Made by a program: the position numbers and the translations under genes. Shown here in pieces: positions 1-9,352 of a stretch of DNA of 64,000 nucleotides. Location: assembly GCF_001424485.1 (NCBI RefSeq), contig NZ_LMQC01000006.1:1-64000 (forward strand). The letters are read 5' to 3'. A model generated the notes under the pieces. It was not told the origin of the DNA. It saw only the letters and a list, made by a program, of their open reading frames with translations, and made no database searches. The stretch's first letter is position 1; each line of letters opens with the position of its first letter. This DNA comes from Modestobacter sp. Leaf380. Its GTDB lineage: Bacteria > Actinomycetota > Actinomycetes > Mycobacteriales > Geodermatophilaceae.

Positions 1-379
1 AGTCGCGCACCTGACCCAGGTAGTCGCGCACCTGCCCCAGGTCCGGCACGAACACCAGGTCGGCCGTGGCCCACGCGCGCCCCGACAGACCCACACCCCG
101 GGCGAACGTCGCGGTCGCCGTGACCCGCGCGAACTCCTCGCTCACCGACCCCGACTCCGAGGAGAAGTGCAACAGCCCATCGGCCGGATCGAGGGTCCAG
201 TGCGACCCGTAGGCCCACCCGAACCCCTCACGGACAGCGGACAACGCAGCCCGCACCGCCTCCTGGCTGGACGAGACACCCGCCAACGCCGACACCACCG
301 ACGTCACCGCATCGACGTCGGCCTCCGCCTGGGAGGCGGACGCGGTGGTGACGGGCGTGCGGGAACGGACAGTGAACAC
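1..379 (-). CDS. GAF-domain protein, probable N-terminus of a methyl-accepting chemotaxis protein (partial)
   Basis: Only the first 126 codons are present; the gene runs off the left edge. Translation starts at a GTG (379-377) behind a good ribosome site (GAGGAGCACCC). The visible part is a short helix followed by a GAF-like sensor fold (SAVREGFGWAYGSHWTLD, then RGVGLSGRAW and VFVPDLGQV). From knowledge of the group, proteins with this N-terminus in Geodermatophilaceae usually continue into a chemotaxis signalling domain. That part is not visible, so the chemoreceptor assignment is inference. A sigma-28-like promoter upstream supports it. The last visible residues contain a 7-residue in-frame duplication (DYLGQVR). 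It could instead be a GAF-histidine kinase or GAF-GGDEF protein. Confidence 0.6.
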   Translation of the reverse strand, partial: MFTVRSRTPVTTASASQAEADVDAVTSVVSALAGVSSSQEAVRAALSAVREGFGWAYGSHWTLDPADGLLHFSSESGSVSEEFARVTATATFARGVGLSGRAWATADLVFVPDLGQVRDYLGQVRD

Positions 380-453
380 GGGTGCTCCTCGGGTGGGCTC
401 GCCGTGGGTTCGACGAGGTCGTGCGGGCGTGGCATCGATGCCGTGCACGGATG

Positions 454-481
454 GCTTCGGCGGACCGCCAGCTCGATTGAG
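454..481 (-). promoter_or_regulatory. Sigma-28 (FliA/WhiG)-like promoter
   Basis: Read on the minus strand, CTCAA (481-477) is followed after 15 bases by GCCGAAGC (461-454). This resembles the flagellar/chemotaxis sigma-28 consensus (TAAA-N15-GCCGATAA). It lies about 75 bases upstream of the GAF-protein start at 379. The rest of the spacer between this gene and the LacI gene holds no coding sequence I can support. Confidence 0.4.
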
Positions 482-635
482 CCGAAACGTGTCAGTGAAT
501 GCTGTGAGCAAACGACGTTGACCCAGGTCGAGGAGGGGCCCCGGACGGTCCCGTAAAGAATGGTGCCGGGTGATCCGTGTCGTGGCGCGGGCCCATTGCG
601 GCCCCGATGCTCGCCGGATGTGGAAATCTTGGGTC

Positions 636-1646
636 GTGACGACGCGAGTACCCGAGCGCCCCCGCCGGGCGACCAGCTCCGACGTGGCCCGCCTGGCCGG
701 GGTCTCCCGGGCCACGGTGAGCTACGTGCTCAACGACGTCCCGCACCAGACCATCCCGGAGGTGACCCGCCGCCGGGTGATGGAGGCCGCCGCAGCGCTG
801 AGCTACCGGGCGTCACCGGCCGCACGCGCGCTCCGCACCGGGCGGTCCGACGTGGTCCTCGGGGTCCTGCCCGCCGTGCGGTACAGCCACATGTACGCCA
901 CCTTCTTCGCCGAACTGGGCATCGCGCTGGGCCGGCGGGGCCGGACGCTGGTGGTGCACCCGCTGGACCCGGGCACGCTCCCCCTGCGCGAGGTGTGGCG
1001 GACGCTGACCCCCGACGCCGTGCTGGCCTTCGGCCCCCTCGGCGACGAGGACGTCACGGCGATGCGGGCCGCCGGCATCCAGGTCGCTCTCGCACTGAGC
1101 CCGGTTGCCCCCCGTGGCCCCTGGGAGGTGGGGATCGGCGACCAGTCCATCGGACACGCCCAGGCCGAGCACCTCCTGGGCCTGGGGCACCGGTGCCTGG
1201 GACTGGCCCTGCCTGCCGACCCGCGGGTCGAGGCGGTCTCCGGTGGACGGGTCGAGGCGCTGCACTCGCGGGCCACCGCGGCCGGCGGCGGGTCCTCGCT
1301 GCGGTCCCTCGACCCCGAGGACCCCGACGCCGCACTCGCGGCCTGGTTGGCGGACGAGCCGGACATGACCGCCGTCGCCGCCTGGAACGACGAGGTCGCC
1401 TTCGCCCTGGTGGCGGCCGCGGCGCGGCTGGGGGTGGCCGTCCCTGAGCGTCTGGCCGTCATCGGTGCCTACGACCACGCGGTGGGCAGGATGTCGCGGC
1501 CGACGCTGTCCACGGTGCGCGTCGACGTCGCCGCCCGGGTGGAGCCCATCGCGGCCGCCCTCGTCGCCGCCGTCGAGGGGGCTCCGCTGCACCTGGACCC
1601 TCCGGGCACCGACACGCTGGAGGTCGTGCGCCGGGGGTCGACGTGA
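636..1646 (+). CDS. LacI-family transcriptional regulator
   Basis: A one-component sugar- or metabolite-responsive regulator. The N-terminal LacI helix-turn-helix is clear (SSDVARLAGVSRATVSYVLN), followed by the hinge helix region (RASPAARALRTGRS) and a periplasmic-binding-protein-like effector domain reaching the C-terminus (AAWNDEVAFALVAAAARLG, then IGAYDHAV and RPTLSTVRVDV). The GTG at 636 is preferred because it puts the helix-turn-helix about 12 residues from the N-terminus, as is usual. ATG 618 and an in-frame start at 570 are alternatives; none has a strong ribosome site. Length of 336 residues is typical. No target operon sits directly beside it, so the ligand cannot be inferred. Confidence 0.85.
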   Translation: MTTRVPERPRRATSSDVARLAGVSRATVSYVLNDVPHQTIPEVTRRRVMEAAAALSYRASPAARALRTGRSDVVLGVLPAVRYSHMYATFFAELGIALGRRGRTLVVHPLDPGTLPLREVWRTLTPDAVLAFGPLGDEDVTAMRAAGIQVALALSPVAPRGPWEVGIGDQSIGHAQAEHLLGLGHRCLGLALPADPRVEAVSGGRVEALHSRATAAGGGSSLRSLDPEDPDAALAAWLADEPDMTAVAAWNDEVAFALVAAAARLGVAVPERLAVIGAYDHAVGRMSRPTLSTVRVDVAARVEPIAAALVAAVEGAPLHLDPPGTDTLEVVRRGST

Positions 1647-1668
1647 CCCCCGGCGCAGCGGGCGGCGC

Positions 1669-1953
1669 CTAGAGCGGCCAGCGCGCCGGTCGCGTGTCGG
1701 CCGGCTGCACGGTGAGCACGGCGACGTCGTCGACGACTGCGGCGTCGGCGGTCCGGTGGCCCAGCTGCAGCAGGTCCCGACGCAGCCGGGCGACCCGGGG
1801 GCCGAGGTCCCCGGCCCGTCCCTCGACGGTGACGTGGACCAGCTGCTCGCCCCGGCCCCGTGCCTGCTGCAGGCGCGCGAGCGCCCCGGCGAGGTCGTCG
1901 GCGCCGGAGCCGGCTGCCGCCAACCCGTCGGGTGCCGGCACGAGTCGGGTCAT
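1669..1953 (-). CDS. Hypothetical 94-residue protein coupled to the TetR gene
   Basis: Its ATG (1953-1951) overlaps the TGA of the upstream TetR gene in an ATGA, so the two are translationally coupled. The product is small, soluble and without membrane segments (MTRLVPAPDGLAAAGSG through RDLLQLGHRTADAAVVDDVA). I do not recognise the family. The alternating hydrophobic pattern LVHVTVEGRAGDL followed by DVAVLTVQ could be two strands of a small alpha/beta fold. Support comes from the tight coupling and lack of any overlapping gene rather than from homology. Confidence 0.5.
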   Translation of the reverse strand: MTRLVPAPDGLAAAGSGADDLAGALARLQQARGRGEQLVHVTVEGRAGDLGPRVARLRRDLLQLGHRTADAAVVDDVAVLTVQPADTRPARWPL

Positions 1954-2582
1954 CGGGACGGGTCGGCGGCCACGCCGGTCACCCGTCCGCGGTCCTCGAG
2001 GGCGCGCAGCGCCAGGTGCACGAACGTCGCGGTGACCTCGCGGTCCAGCGGGCCGGAGACCCAGTGCGCCACCAGCAGCGCGCGGGCCAGGTGGAGCACC
2101 GTGGCGTCCTCGGCCGGGACGCCGCCCAGGCCCGTCCACCACGCGTCCAGGTCGTCGTGCAGGTGGCCGTGCAGGGCCCGCCGCAGCGTGGGGTCCAGGG
2201 AGGCGCGGCCCAGCAGTGCGGCGGCGACCTGGGCCGAGCGGGTCGGCGGCTGGGTCCAGGACTCGGCCAGGGCGCGGACGGCGAGCGGTGGCGGGGTGTC
2301 GGTGTCGGGCCGGGGGAGGAGCTCGGCCCGCTCCATGAGCTCGGCCTCCAGGGCCCGCATGTCCGGCCAGCGCCGGTAGATGCCGGCCTTGCCCGCGCGG
2401 GTGTGCGCGGCGAGCAGGTTGGCGGTGAGACCCGCCGACCCGCGCTCGATCAGCAGGGTGGCCGCCCGCTCCCGGAGCCGGTCGGTCAGCACCGGGTCCA
2501 GCGGGCGCCCGGGGCTGCGCGGGCGGGTGGTCGGTGCGTCGACCGGCTGGCGGTCGAGGTCCTCCTCCAGGTACACGGACAC
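1950..2582 (-). CDS. TetR/AcrR-family transcriptional regulator
   Basis: A 210-residue repressor-type protein. The N-terminal helix-turn-helix is clear (GLTANLLAAHTRAGKAGIYR then RWPDMRALEAEL), and the C-terminal ligand domain resembles the TetR_C class (SAQVAAALLGRASLDPTLR, HDDLDAWWTGLG). GTG 2582 was chosen because AGAGGAG lies seven bases upstream. A short palindrome in the 189-bp spacer towards the diguanylate cyclase gene (GGACACTGTCC, 2641-2651) is a candidate auto-operator. It is divergent from the diguanylate cyclase and coupled to the small gene downstream. Confidence 0.8.
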   Translation of the reverse strand: MSVYLEEDLDRQPVDAPTTRPRSPGRPLDPVLTDRLRERAATLLIERGSAGLTANLLAAHTRAGKAGIYRRWPDMRALEAELMERAELLPRPDTDTPPPLAVRALAESWTQPPTRSAQVAAALLGRASLDPTLRRALHGHLHDDLDAWWTGLGGVPAEDATVLHLARALLVAHWVSGPLDREVTATFVHLALRALEDRGRVTGVAADPSR

Positions 2583-2640
2583 GGTTCTCCTCTCGAGCAG
2601 CCGGCTTCTCGACTGCGGGGTTACAGCTTTAAGCGTGCAC

Positions 2641-2651
2641 GGACACTGTCC
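2641..2651. promoter_or_regulatory. Candidate TetR operator
   Basis: The 11-base sequence GGACACTGTCC is a palindrome apart from its centre. It lies 59 bases upstream of the TetR start in the divergent spacer, where autoregulatory TetR operators commonly sit. This is position and symmetry only. Confidence 0.3.
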
Positions 2652-2771
2652 CATGGGAGAGCCGGAACGGAAGCGACCCCACGCGTGAGCTGCGTCTACG
2701 TGCCACCCGCCGGGGTGAGGGCCGCGTCCGCGGGTCTCAGGACCGGGGGGTCGACTGCCGAGGCAACCGCC

Positions 2772-3875
2772 ATGGGACGACGAGAGGCCGCACGCAGCGG
2801 CTGGGCGCCCCGGGACGCCCCGGCGGCGACCCGGCTGGGCCTGGCGTTGCTGCTGGCCGGCGTCGCGCTGCACGTCGGCCTGCTGGTCGCCCTGGGTCCC
2901 GCGCGGTCCAACGCCACCGTCCAGCTCGTGGCCCTGGCGGCGCAGGTGGCCACCTGCGCCGCGGTCGCCCGCTGGTCGGTGCGCCTGCCGTCGGGCACGT
3001 GGGCCGGGCTGGTCCTCGTCGTGACCCCGGTGATCGGGCTGCTCCCGCCCTTCTACCCTCAGGTCGTCCTGCTGGCCGTCCCGTTGCTGTTCCTGCTCGT
3101 GGTGTTCTCCTCCCACGCGCTGGGGGCTGGCGTCGCCCGGTTGGTGACCGCGCAGGCCGTCCTGGTCGCCGTGCGGGTCGCCTGGCAGCTGCACGGCGAT
3201 GTCGCGCTGAGCGTGGTCGACGTGCTGTTCGTCGGCGGCGTGCTGGTCCTGGTCCACGGCCTCCTGGTCCGGGGGGCCGACGCCCAGGAGCTGCTGGTGT
3301 CCCGGCTGGAGCGCGAGGCCCGGTACGACGGGCTCACCGGGGTGCTGGCCCGGCAGGCCTTCGAGGACGGCGTGGACCGTGCGCTGCTCGGGACGGCGGG
3401 GCCGACCGGACTGCTGCTGGTGGACGTGGACCACTTCAAGGCCGTCAACGACACCCACGGCCACCCCGTCGGGGATGCCGCGCTCCGGCACGTCGCCGAG
3501 CTGGTGTCGGCCGGCGTCCGGCGGTCCGGTGGGGTCGTGGGCAGGCTGGGTGGTGACGAGCTCGGGGTGCTGCTCGTCGACTGCACCGCCGAGGTGGCGG
3601 CGGAACGGGCCGACGCGCTGGTCCGTCAGCTGCGCGCGTCCCCGCTGCGGACCGGCGAGGGCCTGCTGGTCGGGCTGACCCTGAGCATCGGTGCGGCGGC
3701 GACCGACCGGGGTGGCCGCATCGAGCTGTACGCCGCGGCGGACGCGGCGCTGTACGACGCCAAGCGGGCCGGACGGGACCGCGCCTCGGTGCGGGTCGAC
3801 GGCGACCGCCGCTCGGGTGCCCCGGTCGTGGAGCCGGCCGCGGATCCCGTCGTGGGGCAATCCTCACCACTCTGA
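2772..3875 (+). CDS. Membrane-anchored GGDEF protein (probable diguanylate cyclase)
   Basis: The N-terminal 150 residues contain about six hydrophobic helices (LGLALLLAGVALHVGLLVAL, GLVLVVTPVIGLLPPF, VVLLAVPLLFLLVVFS). They are followed by a linker and a GGDEF domain (YDGLTGVLARQAFEDG, LLLVDVDHFKAVNDTHGHPV, then RLGGDELGVLL near residue 260). These domains make cyclic di-GMP from two GTP at the inner membrane. The signature reads GGDEL instead of GGDEF, a variant known in active enzymes. An RxxD inhibitory site is not obvious. The ATG at 2772 precedes the first helix by about 20 residues. Stimulus unknown. Confidence 0.8.
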   Translation: MGRREAARSGWAPRDAPAATRLGLALLLAGVALHVGLLVALGPARSNATVQLVALAAQVATCAAVARWSVRLPSGTWAGLVLVVTPVIGLLPPFYPQVVLLAVPLLFLLVVFSSHALGAGVARLVTAQAVLVAVRVAWQLHGDVALSVVDVLFVGGVLVLVHGLLVRGADAQELLVSRLEREARYDGLTGVLARQAFEDGVDRALLGTAGPTGLLLVDVDHFKAVNDTHGHPVGDAALRHVAELVSAGVRRSGGVVGRLGGDELGVLLVDCTAEVAAERADALVRQLRASPLRTGEGLLVGLTLSIGAAATDRGGRIELYAAADAALYDAKRAGRDRASVRVDGDRRSGAPVVEPAADPVVGQSSPL

Positions 3876-3922
3876 TCGGGTTGGTGTGGAGACGAGATCC
3901 GGCGGCTGGTAGGAACACCGGC

Positions 3923-4921
3923 GTGGACGACCCGGCACGTGCCCCCCGACGCCCCGACGCCGACCGGCTGCCCGACTTCGTCATCGCCGGCGCCCCGAAG
4001 GCCGGGACGACGGCCCTGCACGCCGCGTTGGCCACCCACCCGGGGCTGTTCCTGTCCCCGGTCAAGGAGCCGAAGTTCTACCTGACCGACGGGCGCCCGC
4101 CGCCGCGGTCCGGGCAGCGCGGCCCCGGCGACGCGCACAGCGCGCAGGAGTGGGTCTGGCGCCGCGACCGGTACCTCGCGCTCTTCGACGGTGCACCCGC
4201 CGGCGCGGTCCGGGGCGAGAGCACCCCGTTCTACCTCCACGACCGGGCGGCACAGCGGCGCCTGGTGGCAGACGTCCCCGGGGTGCGGGTGGTCGCGGTC
4301 GTCCGGGACCCGGTCGACCGGGCGTACTCCAACTGGGTGCACCTGCGCGCGGACGGCCTGGAGCCCGAGCCGGACTTCGGGCGGGCGGTCGAGCTGGAGC
4401 AGCAGCGGGTCGCGGCCGGCTGGGCCCCCTTCTGGCACTACCGCGGGCTCGGTCGCTACGGGGAGCAGCTGCGCGACCTGCTCACCCTGCTGCCGCGGGA
4501 GCAGGTGCTGGTGCTGCGGTACCGCCAGGTCGTGTCGGCCCCGGCCGACACCCTGGACCTGGTGGCCGGCTTCCTCGGGGTGGCGCCGGGGCTGGCCCAC
4601 GCGGTGCCGGCGGAGAACGTCAAGCCGCACGTCGCCGACTCCCGGCGCCACCGGGCGCTGTCCCGCGTCGCCCGGACCGGGGCCGCACTGGGCGCCGGCC
4701 TCCCGCCGCAGGTCTGGCGGCAGGCCTCCCGGCCGCTGCTGGCCGCGCTGCACGCCGGCCGCACCCCGCGACCACCGCTGCCGGTCGACGTCCGGCGGGC
4801 GGTGCTGGCGCCGCTGCTGCCCGACATCGCGCTGCTGGAGGAGCTGCTGGGGGAGTCCTTCGAGGACTGGCGGGGTGACACCGGACGTGGGGACTTCCGG
4901 TCCCGCACGGCGACCCCGTGA
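3923..4921 (+). CDS. Sulfotransferase-family protein
   Basis: It has the two PAPS-binding signatures of the sulfotransferase fold. The 5'-phosphosulfate loop lies at the N-terminus (FVIAGAPKAGTTALHAAL), and the 3'-phosphate motif is in the middle (VVRDPVDRAYSNWVHLRADG). The C-terminal part has LLGESFEDWRG, typical of the GlcNAc-6-O/heparan-type group. It would transfer sulfate from PAPS to a glycan, lipid or small molecule; the acceptor is unknown. GTG 3923 is chosen for the AGGAA ten bases upstream and because it leaves about 16 residues before the first strand. At 332 residues the length is normal. No neighbouring glycan locus fixes the substrate. Confidence 0.82.
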   Translation: MDDPARAPRRPDADRLPDFVIAGAPKAGTTALHAALATHPGLFLSPVKEPKFYLTDGRPPPRSGQRGPGDAHSAQEWVWRRDRYLALFDGAPAGAVRGESTPFYLHDRAAQRRLVADVPGVRVVAVVRDPVDRAYSNWVHLRADGLEPEPDFGRAVELEQQRVAAGWAPFWHYRGLGRYGEQLRDLLTLLPREQVLVLRYRQVVSAPADTLDLVAGFLGVAPGLAHAVPAENVKPHVADSRRHRALSRVARTGAALGAGLPPQVWRQASRPLLAALHAGRTPRPPLPVDVRRAVLAPLLPDIALLEELLGESFEDWRGDTGRGDFRSRTATP

Positions 4922-4943
4922 GCCCGGCTGACAGGCTCCGGGC

Positions 4944-5849
4944 ATGACGAGCTGGACCCCTGACCGGCTGGACCGCTTCTGGGGCGAGGCGCAGGTGGTG
5001 GCCGTGCCCGAGGACCCGCGGCCGGGGTCGTGGGCCGGCGGCCCCTCGGTCCAGCACGTGGACGGCGTGTGGTGGCTGGCCTCCCGGCTCCGTCGCCCGG
5101 TGGGGGAGGGGCGCGGGTTCGCCAACGTCCTGTCCCGGTCGGCGGACGGCGTGCGCTTCGAGCCGGTCGCCGCGCTGGGCAAGGACGCCTTCGGCGCGGA
5201 GTCGCTGGAGCGGCCCTGCCTGGTGCACACCCCGGAGGGCCGGTGGCGGGCCTACGTCAGCTGCGCGACCCCGGGCACGAAGCACTGGCGGGTCGACCTG
5301 GTGGAGGCCGACACGGTGGCGGGCCTGGCCACCGCGCCGTCCCGGACCGTGCTGCCCGGCGACGCCGGCTCGGCCGTCAAGGACCCCGTCGTACGGCACG
5401 ACGGGGTCCGCTGGCACCTGTGGGCCTCGGTGCACCCGCTCGACGACCCCGACGCCACCGACCGGATGACCGTCGAGCACGCCACCAGCCCCGATGGCGT
5501 CGACTGGACCTGGCAGGGCACGGCGCTGGCCGGGCGTCCCGGTCTCTGGGACGCCCGCGGGGTGCGCCCGGCGACGGTGTGGGTCGAGGGTGGCCGGACC
5601 TGGGCGCTGTACGACGGCCGGGCGAGTGCCGCGGAGAACTGGGAGGAGCGCACCGGTCTGGCGCAGGTGGGCGGGGCCGGCTGGACCGCGGTCGGCGCCG
5701 AGCCGTTGCTGCAGAGCCCGCACGCCCCGCACGGGCTGCGCTACGCCGACGTCGTGGTGCTGGCCGACGGGACCCAGCGCTGGTTCTACGAGGCCACCCG
5801 GGCCGATGGCGCACACGAGCTGCGGACGGTGCTGCTTCCCGCACAGTGA
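4944..5849 (+). CDS. GH43/GH32-like five-bladed beta-propeller protein
   Basis: The 301-residue protein shows repeated short blades typical of the GH43/GH62/GH32 furanosidase superfamily: GPSVQHVDGVWWLASRLR, SRSADGVRFEPVAALG, KDPVVRHDGVRWHLWAS, ATSPDGVDWTWQGTAL and RGVRPATVWVEGGRTWALYD. There is no signal peptide, so it should be cytoplasmic. Aspartates opening blades and the SLERPCLVHTPEGRW region could form the active site, but I cannot identify the catalytic triad with certainty. It follows the sulfotransferase by 22 bases and may share its transcript. Substrate unknown. Confidence 0.6.
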   Translation: MTSWTPDRLDRFWGEAQVVAVPEDPRPGSWAGGPSVQHVDGVWWLASRLRRPVGEGRGFANVLSRSADGVRFEPVAALGKDAFGAESLERPCLVHTPEGRWRAYVSCATPGTKHWRVDLVEADTVAGLATAPSRTVLPGDAGSAVKDPVVRHDGVRWHLWASVHPLDDPDATDRMTVEHATSPDGVDWTWQGTALAGRPGLWDARGVRPATVWVEGGRTWALYDGRASAAENWEERTGLAQVGGAGWTAVGAEPLLQSPHAPHGLRYADVVVLADGTQRWFYEATRADGAHELRTVLLPAQ

Positions 5850-5893
5850 GACAGGTGTTTCACAGAATGGGACGGCGGGTGCAGGCTGTCGGC

Positions 5894-6682
5894 GTGGACA
5901 CCTACACCCACGGCCATGCCGACGCCGTCCTGCAGTCCCACCGCTGGCGCACCGTGGAGAACTCCGCCGGGTACCTGCTGCCGCACCTGCGCCCCGGGCT
6001 CGGCGTCCTCGACGTCGGCTGCGGGCCGGGCACGATCACCGTCGACCTGGCCCGCCGGGTCGCCCCCGGTCGCGTGCTGGGCCTCGACGTCGCCGAGGCG
6101 CCGCTGGACGAGGCCCGGGCGCTGGTCGACGGCGAGGACGTCACCTTCGCCGTCGGCGACGTCTACGCCCTGGACCTGCCCGACGACTCCGTCGACGTGG
6201 TGCACGCCCACCAGGTGCTGCAGCACCTCACCGACCCGGTCGCCGCGCTGCGCGAGATGGCCCGGGTGGCCCGGCCCGGCGGGCTGGTCGCCGTCCGGGA
6301 GGTCGACTACGCCGCGACCACCTGGTTCCCGGCCGACGAGGGCCTGGACCGCTGGCTGGACCTCTACCGCCGGGTGGCCCGCCGCAACGGCGCCGAGCCC
6401 GACGCCGGCCGGCGGCTGCGCGCCTGGGCGCACGCGGCCGGGCTGCGCGACGTCACCGCCTCGGCGTCCACCTACTGCTACGCCTCGGACGCCGAGCGGG
6501 AGTGGTGGGGCACCTCGTGGGCCGGCCGGGCGACCGCGTCCGCGTTCGCGGAGCAGGCGGTGGCCTACGGCCTGGCCACCCCGGCCGAGCTGGACGACGT
6601 CGCGGCGGCGTGGCTGCGCTGGGCCGCGGCCGACGACGGCTGGCTGGGCATGCTGCACGGGGAGCTGCTGGTCCGGGTGTGA
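5894..6682 (+). CDS. Class I SAM-dependent methyltransferase
   Basis: This is a Rossmann-fold methyltransferase with motif I LDVGCGPGTITVDLARR, the acidic ribose-binding residue in VLGLDVAEAP, and post-motif VVHAHQVLQHLTDPVAALRE. It resembles the UbiE/MenG-like group common in actinobacteria, whose members begin with a DTYTHGHAD-type sequence. That is why GTG 5894 was chosen over the in-frame ATG at 5867. Length is 262 residues. It ends at a strong bidirectional terminator. Substrate is unknown; a UbiE role is not supported by the surroundings. Confidence 0.75.
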   Translation: MDTYTHGHADAVLQSHRWRTVENSAGYLLPHLRPGLGVLDVGCGPGTITVDLARRVAPGRVLGLDVAEAPLDEARALVDGEDVTFAVGDVYALDLPDDSVDVVHAHQVLQHLTDPVAALREMARVARPGGLVAVREVDYAATTWFPADEGLDRWLDLYRRVARRNGAEPDAGRRLRAWAHAAGLRDVTASASTYCYASDAEREWWGTSWAGRATASAFAEQAVAYGLATPAELDDVAAAWLRWAAADDGWLGMLHGELLVRV

Positions 6683-6685
6683 CCG

Positions 6686-6715
6686 GGGTCCCGGGGCCAC
6701 GCGGCCCCGGGACCC
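6686..6715. terminator. Bidirectional intrinsic terminator
   Basis: A perfect 13-bp inverted repeat (GGGTCCCGGGGCC at 6686-6698, complement at 6703-6715) with a 4-base loop lies between the convergent methyltransferase and aldo/keto reductase genes. There is no U-tract on either side, as is usual for high-G+C actinobacteria. Confidence 0.75.
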
Positions 6716-6720
6716 GTGGG

Positions 6721-7716
<996 letters not shown>

Positions 7717-7763
7717 GGGTCCAGCGTCGGACTTCGAGTGCACTCGACGTCAAGCCGGGGCGG

Positions 7764-8144
7764 TCAGCCCCAGACGGTGCGGTACCCGGCGATCTTGTGG
7801 TTGATGGCGTCCAGGTGGTCGGTGACCTCGGCCAGGTGCCGCCGGACCTCGTCCCGGTGGGCCTCCAGGACGGCCAGCCGCTGGTCCTCGTTGCCGGCTC
7901 CGGCCCGGCACAACTCGGCGTAGGCCCGGATCGCCCGGACCGGCATCCCGGTGGCCCGCAGCCGCTGCACCATCTCGATCCAGCGCACGTCGTCCTCGTC
8001 GTAGCGCCGCCGGCCGGCCGCGGTGCGTCCCGGTGAGCCCAGCAGCAGCTGCTCGGACTCGTAGTAGCGCAGCGTGTGCGTGGTCAGCCCCAGCCGGGCG
8101 GCGGCCTCGCCGATGGTCATGCCGGGGCTCTGCACGGTGGTCAC
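7764..8144 (-). CDS. MerR-family transcriptional regulator
   Basis: A 126-residue effector-sensing activator. It has a MerR winged helix (TIGEAAARLGLTTHTLRYYE, then GSPGRTAAGRRRYDEDDVRW) followed by a dimerisation coiled coil (LAVLEAHRDEVRRHLAEVTD) and a short C-terminus with no cysteine cluster, so a metal role is unlikely. GTG 8144 is chosen because it forms a GTGA overlap with the stop of the upstream exporter gene; ATG 8120 is the alternative. It is probably cotranscribed with the exporter and may control it and the aldo/keto reductase. Confidence 0.85.
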   Translation of the reverse strand: MTTVQSPGMTIGEAAARLGLTTHTLRYYESEQLLLGSPGRTAAGRRRYDEDDVRWIEMVQRLRATGMPVRAIRAYAELCRAGAGNEDQRLAVLEAHRDEVRRHLAEVTDHLDAINHKIAGYRTVWG

Positions 8145-9241
8145 CCCACCGATGATGCCCCCGCCGGGGGGTGCCGCACCCGGGCCTCGAGGGCCTGCAG
8201 CGAGCGCCGCACCCCGACGGTCACCGCGCCGAGGGCGAAGAAGCCCTCGTCGTCGGGCACGGCGGAGGCGCGCAGCAGGTGGGTGAGCCGGTCCAGCGCG
8301 CCGAGGGCGGCGGCGATGGCGTCGTCCCGGGCGTCGTGCTCCGCGCCCCGGTGGTAGGGCGTCCGGACGACGCCGGCCAGGCCCTCGAGGGCGTCGGCCA
8401 GCACCCATCCGGTGCCGTCGTCGACCCGGTCCAGGCCGCGGCGGTGCGGTTGGAACTCCACCACCAGCGTGGTCAGGTCGTCGATGAGGACGGCGACCCG
8501 GTCCAGTGCACGGGACTGCTCCCGGATGCTGGTCGCCCGGCCCTGCCAGCGGCGCGCCCGCGGGTTGGCCTTGCGGGCCCGCTCGACCTGCTGCTCCTCC
8601 CGGCGCAGCCGGTCCAGTGCGACGTCGAGGGCCTCCCCGCGTCGCTCCCACTCGGCCGGTTCGGGGGTGCCGCCCAGCCGCAGGGCCGCGGCGACGTCCT
8701 CCAGGTGCGCGGCGACCAGCGCCCGGGTGACGACCAGCTGCTCGACGGCCCGGGTGAGCAGCATCGGCGGGAAGAGCACCGTGGTGACGGCGACCCCGAC
8801 CGCGGCGCCCAGCAGGGTCAGCCCGCCGTAGCGCAGCACGTAGGACGCCGGGTCGTCGGTGCCCACGGTGATCATCAGGACGGCGGCGAAGCTGACCCAG
8901 CTGGCCTGCTCGCGCAGCAGCCGCCACTGCTCGACGGCGATCGCGATCGCGACGATCAGCGCGATGGTCAGGGCGTTCGGCACGCCCCGGGTGACCTCGT
9001 AGACGCCGACGGCCAGCCCGAAGCCCAGGAACATCGCGGCGACCGTGCGCCAGGCCGCGGACGCGGAGTCCGCCACGGTGGGGTGCACGGCGATGACGGC
9101 GCCGAGCGGGGCGTAGTAGGCGTAGTCCGACAGCGTCGGGGGCAGCAGCACCGCGATCTGCCAGGCCAGCCCCGCTGCCACCGCTGCCCGGACGCCACGC
9201 TGCACCCACGGCCGGCGCAGCAGGCCCACCACCCGCCTCAC
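8141..9241 (-). CDS. FUSC/aromatic acid exporter-family membrane protein
   Basis: The N-terminal half has about five to six transmembrane helices (AAVAAGLAWQIAVLLPP, YYAPLGAVIAVHPTVADS, VAAMFLGFGLAVGVYEV, ALTIALIVAIAIAVEQW, GGLTLLGAAVGVAVTTVLF). The C-terminal half is a soluble coiled-coil domain (DVALDRLRREEQQVERARK). This is the ArAE/FUSC arrangement, a family linked to efflux of aromatic acids, although most members are uncharacterised. Start is GTG 9241. The gene overlaps the MerR gene by 4 bp, suggesting regulated efflux. Confidence 0.75.
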   Translation of the reverse strand: MRRVVGLLRRPWVQRGVRAAVAAGLAWQIAVLLPPTLSDYAYYAPLGAVIAVHPTVADSASAAWRTVAAMFLGFGLAVGVYEVTRGVPNALTIALIVAIAIAVEQWRLLREQASWVSFAAVLMITVGTDDPASYVLRYGGLTLLGAAVGVAVTTVLFPPMLLTRAVEQLVVTRALVAAHLEDVAAALRLGGTPEPAEWERRGEALDVALDRLRREEQQVERARKANPRARRWQGRATSIREQSRALDRVAVLIDDLTTLVVEFQPHRRGLDRVDDGTGWVLADALEGLAGVVRTPYHRGAEHDARDDAIAAALGALDRLTHLLRASAVPDDEGFFALGAVTVGVRRSLQALEARVRHPPAGASSVG

Positions 9242-9308
9242 CGGCCCAGGATGCAGCGCCGCCAGCGGCGTTCCCCCGGCGGGGGGCGCAGCCGCCGGGG
9301 GTCACGCC

Positions 9309-9314
9309 TACCGT
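9309..9314 (+). promoter_or_regulatory. Candidate -10 element (TACCGT) for the epimerase gene
   Basis: TACCGT fits the actinobacterial TANNNT -10 box and would start transcription near 9321, giving a leader of about 32 bases with GGAG before the GTG at 9353. Just upstream, a perfect 10-bp stem (CCCCCGGCGG at 9273-9282, complement 9292-9301) sits between the divergent promoters. Confidence 0.4.
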
Positions 9315-9352
9315 GGCCCCGTCGTCCCCCGTCTCCGGAGAGCAGGCACCCT

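Noticed and set aside
1860-2771. Long plus-strand open frame upstream of and in phase with the membrane GGDEF gene
   Set aside because: It runs antisense through the TetR and its partner gene and has a low-complexity Arg/Gly/Pro composition. It is a high-G+C shadow, and the real start is ATG 2772.
9273-9301. Perfect 10-bp stem as a terminator
   Set aside because: It sits between divergent genes upstream of both starts, so termination makes little sense. No other role can be supported.
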